Source of the DNA: Brienomyrus brachyistius | Lineage: Eukaryota; Chordata; Actinopteri; Osteoglossiformes; Mormyridae | Assembly (NCBI RefSeq): GCF_023856365.1 | Contig: NC_064551.1 | Span: 21,003,349-21,067,348 of the forward strand | DNA length: 64,000 nt | Direction: 5' to 3' | Part shown: positions 1-10,660 of the stretch, piece after piece | Numbering within the stretch: the first letter of the stretch is position 1 | Layout: each line of letters begins with the position of its first letter | Position numbers and translations under genes: made by a program | Notes under the pieces: generated by a model | Told to the model about the DNA's origin: nothing | What the model saw: only the letters and a program-made list of their open reading frames with translations | Database searches by the model: none

Positions 1-159
1 GATATGTCGCAGACCTCAGAGGGACTCAGTATTCCTATTAAGGCCAAGGAGCAGAGAGGACCTGTGGCTTTCAGATTGCAGGACACTGTGGCCCTCAAAC
101 TCAGCCCATATTCGGCCGTGCTTTTCAGTGTCAGAAGAGCCAAGCCAATCAAATTAGAG

Positions 160-276
160 CAGTGCTTCCCACTCCGGTCCTCGAGGACCCACAGTTGGTC
201 CATGTTTTTGCTCCCACCGGGCTCCCTAAAACGCAGACTGTTTGTGGGACCCTGAGGACTGGATCGGGAAACACTG
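160..276. mobile_element. hAT-like MITE, copy 1
   Basis: Starts CAGTGCTTCCCA and ends GGGAAACACTG, an imperfect terminal inverted repeat of the CAGTG class. Flanking octamers AATTAGAG and AATTAGGC agree at six positions, consistent with an aged 8-bp target duplication. Too short to code a transposase. The same family is at 56757-56979 and partly at 53669-53752. Confidence 0.6.
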
Positions 277-684
277 AATTAGGCCTCTCTGTATGGCTAT
301 GCTGTGTATAAAATCCACAGGTTCACAGATTTTACGAGTGTGCCCACATGCAAAGCCCCTCAGAAATTGGTCTTGCTGGCAGCTGTAAGCAAAAGAAAGA
401 GATGGTACAGGGAACCCGAAAAATGGACCTGTAGACAGTCCATGGGGCATTAGCAATGGATAGAGAAGGCTGCCTCTCAGGGTGCGTCCCTGTCCACTCG
501 CTGCACGGTGTCGCGTTGAGTAGTAGGGCTTCTCCCTGATCCCTCCAATGAAGCAGGCCCGGGAACACCTAAGAGCTTCCGGGATGCCTCCCTTTAAATG
601 TCAGAATTTCTCAAGCATATGACTGGAGCAGCATGAAAGCAGAAAAACAACGGCAAGCTGATGACACCAACGAACGTGAGAGGT

Positions 685-850
685 GTGTGGCATGGCAAGT
701 TAGTGGGCTGTGTCTATGACCGGGAAGTTGCTGGTTCAAATCCCTCCTTGATAGAATAGTCATACAGTATGTCTGTTAGGCCCTCGAGTAATGCTCATAA
801 CCTTCTGAAATGGGTGACCCTGCCCTGGGTTTGGGCCCCAACCTTTACAG
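685..850 (+). mobile_element. tRNA-derived SINE remnant
   Basis: Contains a B-box (GGTTCAAATCC at 733-743) and a tRNA-like A-box upstream, followed by the SINE-body phrase CTGAAATGGGTGACCCTG. Diverged. Confidence 0.5.
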
Positions 851-3679
851 TCATATATATATATGTGTGTATGTGTGAGGAGAGCAAGATGAAATATGCA
901 AAAACTAAAACATTCCAACGAACGTTTTAAATAAAGCATCATTTTAAAATGAAATATACAGCAGCTGAGTTTATAGTGACATAAAACCATCAATGTATTT
1001 TTGGTTCTTCTTGTAAACCCGCTTGATTGGGCTTAAAAGTGAGGGGTTACCAAACACAACAAGTGTGTGGAAAGAGGACATCTCTCAATGCAACATCTTT
1101 CACTGTATTCAGGTCCTCTTCTCCAGAATCCAGTCTATCCCACAGTAAACCAGCTGTGGAGGTACATGGAAATAAAGGCAGGAGGTCATTGTATTTAATG
1201 CCTCGTGTGATGGAGCCAAGCGCCGATATCGTGTTTGATCTTGGCTGGCTGTTGTCTTCGGAGAGCCCAGGTGTTTTGTCCCGGAACGTTTCAGCACCTC
1301 TGATATACACGTGTTCCCGCAGAGCCAGCTGCGATTCACAGCAGGACTAAACACAACGCATGATTCCTCGTCATTGATTACAAATAAGGGTTTAAGCTGT
1401 TAACAAACAGAGAATAGCAAAAAGGCTCTTGTAAAATGATCATGCACATGGTTGGATAGTCCCAAGCTTCACTGACTGATGTTTCAGAGAATAGCATTTT
1501 TTTTACCACCTGGTTGAGACATTAGGATTCCAATGGACTCATTCAATGAAGTAACAACGATAAACAGTAAAAAACGATCAACAGACTGCGTGGCATTCAA
1601 GCACTAAGGGTGGCCACCTCTGCTTCAGGGATCAATATTACAGCATACCGTATATATATATAATGTCTTCATTACACACTGTGCTCCCCACACAGAGCAA
1701 CATTATGGTTTTCATAAGCTATTGGTTTCAGGCGAAAAGGAAATTATTCTTGTCATTTAGCCATCATACAAGGCGATGAAATCCTCGATTGTTATCCTGG
1801 CCTTCAAATATTTAGCTATTCTGTTGCAAACACCCTGAGGGTGGAAGGCCTCACTAAGAACGAGCTCCTACAGTCTGAGGCTCTGACGATGTCTTTGATG
1901 GTTTTACTCGTTACGGTCATATCCGTAGTCTGTGTGTTTCACCCCTTTCTGTAAACTCCAGTGCCCGCTTCTTGCTCTCTGTCGGGATCTGCTGACGGAG
2001 GTTCCAGCTCACTGCCAAGGTCTGTCATCAAACCCAAGCAGCCTCTACTCTCTTCTCTCTATTTACTTCGTCCCCTTATAGACTTCGACTTCCCTCTTCT
2101 CAAACTTTATTCAAGGTGATGCCCTCTGCTGCCAAAAATATGTATCAACAACCGAATACAGGGTAAAATATCCGTTTCCAAGTTCACTGCCCCAAAAATA
2201 ATTTAAGTGAATTAGTAAGGCTTCATTTGGAAATCATGTTCTCGGTTAAGAAGGCATGCAGCGGTAGCCCCAAGGATATGAGCGCCCAGACCTTGTTTAC
2301 TATCATCTCACCCGGCCAGAGAGAAGCACGACGCTTCATTCCTGTCTCACATTTGAAAAAGACTGAACTGCAATAGCCTCCAGACACATATAGCATCACC
2401 CCCCCCCCCCAACCTTTAGATTCATCTTACGCTGAAACTGGAGCTATCCTAACACATGCCAGCAGCAAATATGTTTTTAATATTTATATTGCAGTTCGTC
2501 GATAATGGAATTAGGGGTTTGTCTGATCTGTTCTCAAGCTACAGCGAAGCTTCGAGCGCGACCACCTGGAATAACACACCGCCATAACTCAAGTCGGGGC
2601 CTAACAAACAGCACCGGAGCCTTTTCCACAGAAAAATTATTATTATTATTTTTTTTAATATCGAGAGGAAGGAATAATCCAAACGCTGTACCGGGGATTC
2701 CTGGATGTGTGGCCCCCTCTTTCCACGACTGATGGTGGCTGGCAGAGTGGTCAGATCAAAACCTACCCCTAGGCCCAGGGCAGATTCCAGGCTTCCACTT
2801 CAAAGCTGCCCTCCCCGGGGCTCCGGACCCACACGGAGACGAGCCCACTAGGCTGTCATCAGATGGTCAGCGGCACAATCCGGCTCCACTCTTTAAAGCA
2901 GGCAATAACAGAGGGGCCCATATGAAACACTTACGAACCCATAGTGCGCCAGTTCCGTTCCAGTTTTAGCCATTTTAGAGATTGGCAGCGAAACACACGT
3001 CGAAATAAACCAGTTGGCGCTGCATTATTATTGCCTCTGTTGTAGACCTTGTCATATTAATGTGAACCTGAGACGCAAAAATAGAGGCGCCTTCCCTGCC
3101 TCTCACTTTCAGCTGCCTCGGAGAGGCCGCCTCATCTCGAGAGGTCCAGTCCCTGCCGTGTTGGAAGTGCTGAAACTGGAAAACAAACACACGCGGGGCT
3201 GGATAAGGATGTGATTAATGAGACAAGCATCTCCATTCATCCCGGGACCCTGCTGGCCCAGCCGGCAGCCCCCGTACACACCCCCCCACCCCACCCCCCA
3301 CCCATAAAGGCTCAGAGTGCCACGGTCAAAAGAAACTCTAGATATCTCCCTACATCTGTCAGACCCTGGGGGGCTGAACTGCGGACAGTCTGATTAATAA
3401 AAGGCAGAGGAAGTTATGCACAAAATGACAGAATAAATATAAAGTCGGCTTCCTCGTTGTTCCGACAGACGTGTTACTCACCCTGCAATTTTGCGTCACT
3501 GAATTCATCCTTCAGCCTATAAAAATAAGGAAGAATTAGTTTGCGAAGAAGAGTGGGGAGAACTTGTGTGGAAAGACTTAGGGGCTGCTCTGTTAACCAA
3601 AATTCGACCGCAGTCTGGTGACTTTGCAATCCCTCACTCTTCTCTTGTCCTACTGCTACAGTTTGGACCTAATCCTCAG
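851..3679. other. Noncoding, no gene seen
   Basis: Mixed-composition sequence with short ORFs lacking codon bias or similarity to known families, a TA dinucleotide patch near 1652 and a C run at 2399-2410. I see no exons, RNA genes or clear repeats. Confidence 0.5.
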
Positions 3680-3910
3680 TTAGACTGTGGCCACACTTAA
3701 GACAGAGAGAGTTCTGGAAAGCCGCTGCGTCGGCTCCTTGCCGCCCAGTCCCTCTGGCACTCTCCGCGTCCTGATACAGCGGCCCCCGAAACGCCCGGCG
3801 CACCCCTTGCACCGCGGGGAGGTCTGACCGCTGCATTTGGAAAACAGGCCGGGTCATTTCGCGACATACGCTACGGCCCGGAGAAGTGCGCTTCTCTTCG
3901 GCCTCTGTGT
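3680..3910. promoter_or_regulatory. CpG-dense patch in the gene desert
   Basis: A stretch of about 200 bases with some twenty CpG dinucleotides, sharply different from the AT-rich surroundings. It resembles a small CpG island and may mark a promoter or enhancer, but no adjoining coding exon was found. Confidence 0.35.
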
Positions 3911-6190
3911 AAGCTTCTTATAAACACAGACTCATCATCCACAGCTGAGTACACACCCCACTAGCGGCGCTGAGGGGCCCGTCGTAACTACGTCCCCAGA
4001 AAAAAGTGAGCTGTCTTACGATCCGACCGCCGCAACTTTTTAACAAAGTGCTTTTTTTATTATTATTTATAGTCTTAAGAGCCAGGCGATACTGAAATAA
4101 ATAAAAAATATAAATATATAAAAGTAACTCTAAATATTGTGGTGTATTTATGTAAGTAACTGCTAAAATATGTTAGAAAACTGCCGACTGAACTGGACTA
4201 GGGCTAATTACAATAACGACGTCGATAAATCATATGTGAATACAAGATTAAGATCCATGCTTCAGTACAGATCTACGATCCAAACATGTTGTTTACCACA
4301 TGGAACCCCCCCACCGGGCCGAAAGACAAACCCGACCCAAACCATCCCGTTTAATGAGTTTCATGACGAAGGCCTCAAATTCGGAACAACAGGCCAGGCG
4401 TTGCGAGACGTATCAAAATTCCTGAGCACTGAGAGCGGTGAGCTGGGAAGGAAAGGCAAGGGCGATAGGTTCCCGGGTCCCGGCGACGGGACGTCGTTAA
4501 GATGGGCACGGTTTTGTGGTGACTCACGGCACGCATCTGTACGGTGCCTCGGAGCCCAAAAGCAGGTGCTGCGATTAATCGACTCACCCCCGAGTCTCAG
4601 TGTGACCACAGTCATTAATAACCTTATCATCTGGATCCAACAGCACGTTTTAATTTACATCAAGGGCTGACCATCTTGAAGGGTGTACGTCATACTCTGT
4701 GTTTACAGGCTCGCTTCCTGCGGCCCCATCTGGCCGGACAGTGCCTTGTTTTCGGCTTAAGCCCGTTCCTTATTTCCTCACTTGTCATCCCTCGCTATTT
4801 AGATCACAGACTGACTGAAACACAGGGCAAGGAAGATGAGCATTCCACGATGAAGGACCCTGTCTCTCTGTCGTTGTTGCCAGGGCGATTGTATGATTTT
4901 TTTTAAGGTGGAGGAGGGCTTAAGAGGGGCCATAATTCATACAACCTTATTATTAGCCAGTGAAATGTTTTGAATCGGAGAGTGACAGGGCAGAGGGCAC
5001 TCCAAGAGCCAATCAGCTTTCAGCTAGAGCCAGTGCTCCTATAGCCCCACCCCTGTATAACCCCCTGGCCTTTGCCTATCCAACTTCCTTAACTGCTTAC
5101 CAAATGTAGGCGTACGGCAGGTCTGGATCCCGTCCCAGGAAGCAGACGTGAGGGGACACCTTGGATGGGAACCACCAAAAACACAGAGCAGAAACTGAAC
5201 CCCAGTGGGGTGAGGACAACATGCCACCCATCACCCCCCCCCCCCCCCCCAGCTATGTAATGAAGAACAGATCATCACTCTAGTAATCATTATCAAAAAA
5301 AGGCACCTTCATGTACATGACCATGAAATCCGATGCATAAACGCTGCACTGTTTCTTAAATTAGAGTAAACAGTTATTTCAATCCCCTCCCGCATTTCAT
5401 ACATAAGTAGTGAGTGTGGCCAGTGATGCAGTAGTTTGCTTCTAGTATTAGGAGTTCCGTGAAAGCCTATTGGCTGCCCTAGGGCTGTCATCTGTTTGTG
5501 ATTGGTAGGCCTGTGTTCCAGATTTGCATTGGCCAATGCTGTATGTCACAACAGATGCTGCATGTCAACAAATACATTACACAGTTTACCAGATAAAAAG
5601 TGCTGTCATTGAAGTGGGATCAATTTACATGTTGCTTGTCAAACACAATTTCCCTTCACTGACCACATTTTCCTGGCTGCCAAATATTTATAGAGTCTAA
5701 AAATTTCCACAGGTAACGCTGATTACCAAACCATTAAGAATGTTTATTATACAATAAAACAATGTAATATTTATATTTTGGCAGAATTTTATTAATAGTA
5801 ACTTGACTTAAGTACATAAACATACATAAGTAGAATATAATATTATGAATATAGAAGGATTGCTTTGCTTTATTTTCCAATTATTTATTTAGTATTTCTT
5901 CAGATTCATTACTTCAGTTCATTTCGGTTTAAATGCACATGAACAGCACACCCCCTGCACTGTGCCATGCATTTCCTCATATAGGCTCCAGGCTCACAGC
6001 AACATTTGGGTCAGTAGGTCAAATTGAGTTTAAATTCATCCTTTAGTGTAAACCATATGTGGACCTAAGTGTCAGCCACTGCCCCCCATGGGGCATGACA
6101 TGTAAAATCCATATCTAAATATACCTGTAAGTGATGAGAAATTTTAAGCTTGTGAGGGGTGGGAATATAATGCATTTTCAGTCATAAACT
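3911..6190. other. Noncoding, no gene seen
   Basis: AT-rich with a C run at 5235-5250 and part of a dispersed repeat at about 4975-5070. The longest ORF (4170-4670) has no family similarity I recognise and is taken as chance. Confidence 0.5.
4975..5070. repeat. Dispersed repeat with CCAAT core, copy A
   Basis: Shares the order AATCGG, GAGTG, GCCAATCAGCTTT, AGCT, GCCAGTGC, GCCCC-CCCCT and CCCCTGGC with 33470-33580 in the hunk-like gene. Class unknown. Confidence 0.45.
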
Positions 6191-6206
6191 GGTTGCCTTC
6201 CACATA

Positions 6207-6537
6207 AATGTGCACACATCCCTGTAAATGCACCTGCAAATGTACTGAGCATAAATATGCCCACATTCTTGTAAATACACCTGTAAATGTACCTGTACAT
6301 GTACACATCCCTTTGAATACACCTGTAAATGTACCTGTACGTGTACACATCCCTTTGAGTACACATGTAAATGTACCTGTATGTGTACACATACATTTGA
6401 ATACACCTGTAAATGTACATGTACACATCCCTTTGAGTACACATGTAAATGTACCTGTACGTGTACACATCCCTTTGAATACACCTGTAAATGTACCTAT
6501 ACATTAATGTGCACACATCCCTGTAAATACACCTACA
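6207..6537. repeat. Minisatellite, 42-bp unit
   Basis: About seven to eight imperfect units built on GTAAATGTACCTGTACGTGT and ACACATCCCTTTGAATACACCT. Because 42 is a multiple of three, several frames stay open on both strands; those ORFs are not genes. Confidence 0.85.
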
Positions 6538-6817
6538 ATACATTAATTAATTACTAATTAATTATTCCAGCTCACAGTGACAAAATTAACTTTTTTGGTA
6601 AAAGTAATTTAACTATAGCTAATACCTACTTTACAACTTCACCTAAATATTAAAAATAAAGGCATATTCTTTTATTTCTACACAGAAACCGAAAGATAAA
6701 CATTCTGAAGCAGTCTGCATTTGTAAATTAAGTGTAATCAACTGCTGTTGATAACATGTAGGACTTGGGCTTGCAAACAAATGGGTCCTATGTGCCAGGC
6801 CTGGGGAGAGGCGGTAC

Positions 6818-7029
6818 TGGGATCACATGACTCTCAGGGATGAGCCTCAGTGACAGGCTCCCTGTGATCACATGACTCTCAGGGATGAGCCTCAGTGACA
6901 GGCTCCCTGTGATCACATGACCCTCAGGGATGAGCCTCAGTGACAGGCTCCCTGTGATCACATGACCCTCAGGGATGAGCCTCAGTGACAGGCTCCCTGT
7001 GATCACATGACCGTCAGTCACAGGCTCCC
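6818..7029. repeat. Minisatellite, 45-bp unit
   Basis: Nearly five units of GTGATCACATGACCCTCAGG plus GATGAGCCTCAGTGACAGGC plus TCCCT, very homogeneous, hence recent. The unit contains a BclI-type TGATCA palindrome. Confidence 0.88.
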
Positions 7030-7894
7030 CAGCATCACAGATCCCTCCCTGGGATCACATGGGCCTGGCAGAGAGGTGGGGAGGCGTGAGAGAGCGCAGT
7101 GCCTCAGCTGAATCAGCCTCCCACCACCTACCCAGGGAAAGAGGCTTGCCGATGGACCCCTCCCCTTCTTCACAATGCATTGGCCACATGCATTCTCAAA
7201 GCCTACAGGCTCCACAGCGCCTCACGCAGGGAGCACTGAGGACATCACTCTGATGGAGATCCTAAACTCATCAGCAAGAAATAAATAAAGACTCAGACAG
7301 GAACTAGAAGTGGAAAACAAGGCCAGAGCCACAGCTGGGAGTGTGACGGGCTTCACTTTCAGCCACTGTGTGCAGCCTGTGCGATGTCACAAAGCACCAT
7401 GGTTACACATCTGAATCGAATAACACATGGCGGCTTTTTTAATAATCACGGCCTTGGGGCACGGGGGCTCGCGGCTGCCAGGACGCCTCATGCTCCTAGC
7501 GAGGCGCCATCGTTAGGCGCTAGTGGACACGCCTCTAGACGCACACCTGACCGTGTCACATGACGCAGAGCAGATGATGGGGGGGGGGGGGGGCGACTGT
7601 GTTAATCAAAGCGTCTCAGATGACACAGCTGGTGGTTCGTATCTGAGCTGAAGTCACCTTTCAGGCTTAGCGACATTCCCCCCCCCCCACAAACCAAGCC
7701 TGATTCCCATCAAAATCATTCACAAAAATTGCCTATAGTCATAAAAGCCGTTGCCAAGTGATTTCCATGAGAGTTTAGTACTCGCTTGCCCCTCCTCCCA
7801 ATTTTTTTACTTAATTGCGACACCTCCAATTCTTTGTTCTGTTCAGCTTGCCAAAGGCACAAGCCACACCTGCAAAACTTTTTAAACTACATGT

Positions 7895-7965
7895 AAAGCA
7901 GGCTGGCTCAGTGGGTGGTGCGTTCGCCTCACACCTCCATAGCTGAGGGTCGAATCTCGCCCTTG
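7895..7965 (+). mobile_element. tRNA-like head of a SINE
   Basis: A-box TGGCTCAGTGG at 7904-7914 and B-box-like GGTCGAATC at 7948-7956 with tRNA spacing. It runs into the GGGGACC repeat at 7985, so it is a SINE or composite and not a functional tRNA gene. Confidence 0.55.
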
Positions 7966-7984
7966 CTCTATGTATATGTGTGTA

Positions 7985-8315
7985 TACAAGTCAGATATAC
8001 ATTACATTGTGGGGACCAAACAACCCCACGATGTGATAAATACCTGTTTTGACATTGTATGGCTCAATTTTTCACCCCCCACAAGGGGAAATTAGATTTT
8101 AGCAAAATCTGCGACTACAATTTTAAAAAAATGCCAAAAAAAATGTATTTTGTTTGATTTATTTATTTATTATTTGGTTTTATGTTTAGGGTTTGGACTG
8201 GGTAGGGGTTAAGGCTGTCATTGTTGGGATTAAGGTTTTATCCAGGGAAATATGAGACCCCTGTGGGGAATGGAGAGTCCCCACAAAGATACGAATACAA
8301 ACACGCATCTGTGTG
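7985..8315. repeat. GGGGACC-type teleost interspersed repeat, copy 1
   Basis: Bounded by GTGGGGACC near the left and GAGTCCCCACA near the right, with a middle containing GGGTAGGGGTTAAGG. A related copy lies at 28500-28790. Both abut GT-rich sequence. Confidence 0.5.
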
Positions 8316-8319
8316 TGTC

Positions 8320-8800
8320 ATGGATCCGGTCTCACAGGGGTGAGACAATTAACCAATCCGGGAAGGGGCAGGGTAACGAGCAATCAGGTAAACACAGAAG
8401 GGCAGGCACAAGACCAGGCAACACCTGAAACTAATAATTAAAATCAGGGAACTCAAAGAAACTAACAAACAGAATCTACACTAGAGGAACAACAGATAGG
8501 AAAAAACACAAGCATGGGCACAAAACATGAAGCTAAAACCAAATACAAATCACAAGACACAGGAACAAGAAAACTCATACAATGAAACACTAGGGAACAA
8601 AATACAAAAACAGAGGAGGTAGGATTCGAACACGGGACAAAGGGTTTACAGACAACCACATACTCAACAAGGTAAGGTATGCGGTCCCCAGGGAGCAGGA
8701 GAAAACAGAAAGACTGACAACACGAGGGATGGGATGACCAGCAACGCCTACTGGGCAAACGGGGAAGGAACAGAGTGGGACAACAGGGGCTGATCCTGAC
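8320..8800 (-). mobile_element. Interspersed repeat with minus-strand tRNA-like promoter
   Basis: Read on the minus strand it begins near TGTCAGGATCAGCCCC and contains a perfect B-box (GTTCGAATCC) near 8630. Family not named. Confidence 0.4.
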
Positions 8801-8814
8801 AGTGTGTATTTTCC

Positions 8815-8990
8815 ACTGACTGTCTTTTCCCCACAGTCCAAAGACTTACAGTTAGGTGAGCTGGTACCCGCTGATTGCCCCAGTACTATCCAGGGTGACT
8901 CGTGCCCTAGGATGTGTTTCCCCTACACTCATGTACCAGACACTGGGGGGGGGGGTCTTAGTAGACTACGATATAGCACCTTTGTAATAA
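8815..8990 (+). mobile_element. SINE body fragment
   Basis: Contains CCCCACAGTCCAAAGACTTA and GTGAGCTGGTA-type SINE body sequence, followed by a G run at about 8945-8954. The ORF spanning it is not a gene. Confidence 0.45.
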
Positions 8991-10504
8991 ATAAAATTAA
9001 TTTCCAGTGTTTTTCACAAATGACACACAATACTACAGGGACAATTACTGTTATCCTAACAAAGAAGTGTGAAAAAAAAAGTAAACTCCAGAATATGACC
9101 CTGAACTACAGCTGTTTGCTGAAAGAGGACAACATAGTACTTGTTGCCTGTTTATCAAAAAATCATCTTAAGGAATTATGGGCTGTTGAAGAGCGAGGCG
9201 GTGATGTCATGCCTAATAATACATAACAGATACTGGACATAAATCAATCTAAATTTAGACCCAGCTCTGCGTTATGATATGGAAGGTTTGGAGGGAACTC
9301 AAAATTATATTCCGCAAAGTTTCCATCGTAAAAGTTTCCTCGGAATGACTCCTGGCTTTCAACATCACACGTATTTCTGTCGATAGGATTCTGAAAGAAG
9401 GGAGCAATAAAATACAAAAGAATTTTAATCAGCTCTTAAAACGTCCTTTTACATTTGCATTCCATGGGAAATATCCACGCCCTGTGTGTCTCTCCACGTA
9501 AAAGGGCGGGCGGCTCGGTTCCCGGGCGAGGGGCTGTGTGTGGTCTGCACACCTGAGATGGACCTGCCCACCTACATTGGGCTTGTTTAGTTTGAATGCT
9601 TTGAAACAACTTCATTTGTACAGATGGTACCCTCCCCCCCCCCTTGGGTTATGGCCCAAAATTGAAATCATTCCTCACTATTAAAAGGGGGCTGGTGGGG
9701 GGGGCTATTTCAAAAGAGTTTTCATATCAGCTGGTGTTTTTGGACAGTACATTTCATGTTGGGTGATTCAGATGGAGGTGCTGAACCCACGTCCACCGGC
9801 GCCCTCCGGGGATCTGACTCCACCCATCGCAGCTCTTTGGATCATGGTGCCCCTCCGGCTTACACCTCTTTTTCCCCCGGTTTGTCCTCACGGGAAAGCG
9901 TGCCTCGTGCTTTTTTGCACTTGCTGTTTATAAATCTCTTCTTTACGGAAGGCTCTCCATGGTTAACGTGACATGATCGGGAATAGCACACAAAAGCCTA
10001 CTAATACAGCCAAGGACCTTCGTGGACCCGTGTCCAGATCAGTTGGCCGCTGACTGCAGCTGCTCCAGTTAATCCCAAACCCCTGACTCACTCAGACTGT
10101 TATCATATCGCCATATAACATTTTTTGCGATCAGAAATGCGTGTCTAAGTCCAGGAAAGTCCACTATTGGCCAAGAATACCAGCTCTGTGTCACTGCTTA
10201 TTTGGATATAAGGGTTTATGTCTCCACTAAGAAAAGGAGGCGGTGAAAGCCAGCAGCATATATTATCTAACCAAACCTGCACCTCACCAGTGCTCACGTA
10301 ATTTGCTATCCCGCGTTACCGTCCCGTGCTTTCCTGTCTCCGACTTTTCCTGTCATTGGGGTCCTTAACGTCTTTGTTGATGGAGATTCCTTGGCAGCAT
10401 CTTCTGGAGCAGTTTGGGGTCACTCTCACTGAATGTCCCTGACGTGCAGAACAAGGCTGTCGGTGAACCTGGTGAACTTCACCCAGTGGTGTCAGCTTAC
10501 TCGT
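8991..10504. other. Noncoding, no gene seen
   Basis: No exon-like or repeat structure recognised apart from C and G runs near 9633 and 9690. Confidence 0.5.
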
Positions 10505-10660
10505 CGGAGTTTTACTTACACAAAAATGTTCAGAGGGCAGAACGAAAAATGATTGGTTCAGAGAGATAACCAATCGGACTGTAGAGGAGGTGGGTCCAAG
10601 CCACTAGAGGAGGAGGGACCAAACGATCAGACGTCTACTTGCTGCAAGTAAAACTCCCAT
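10505..10660. mobile_element. Palindromic MITE, copy 1
   Basis: Starts CGGAGTTTTACTTACACAAA and ends GCAAGTAAAACTCCCAT. The interior carries GAGATAACCAATCGGACTG and GAGGAGGTGGGTCCAAGC, shared with 19940-20195. Internally deleted relative to that copy. Confidence 0.65.

Noticed and set aside
4170..4670. Plus-strand ORF of 166 residues
   Set aside because: No recognised domain, no splice context, and overlapping ORFs in other frames; composition effect.
6144..6543. Overlapping ORFs of 99-121 residues on both strands
   Set aside because: Produced by the 42-bp minisatellite; Cys/Tyr/Val-rich repeats only.
6207..7029. CRISPR array
   Set aside because: Tandem units without unique spacers in a vertebrate genome; these are minisatellites.
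7895..7965. Candidate tRNA gene
   Set aside because: A- and B-boxes are present but the cloverleaf is not complete and it continues into repeat sequence; the same holds for the other SINE heads.
8804..9226. Plus-strand ORF of 140 residues
   Set aside because: Its first part is SINE body sequence and a G run; the rest is unrecognised.
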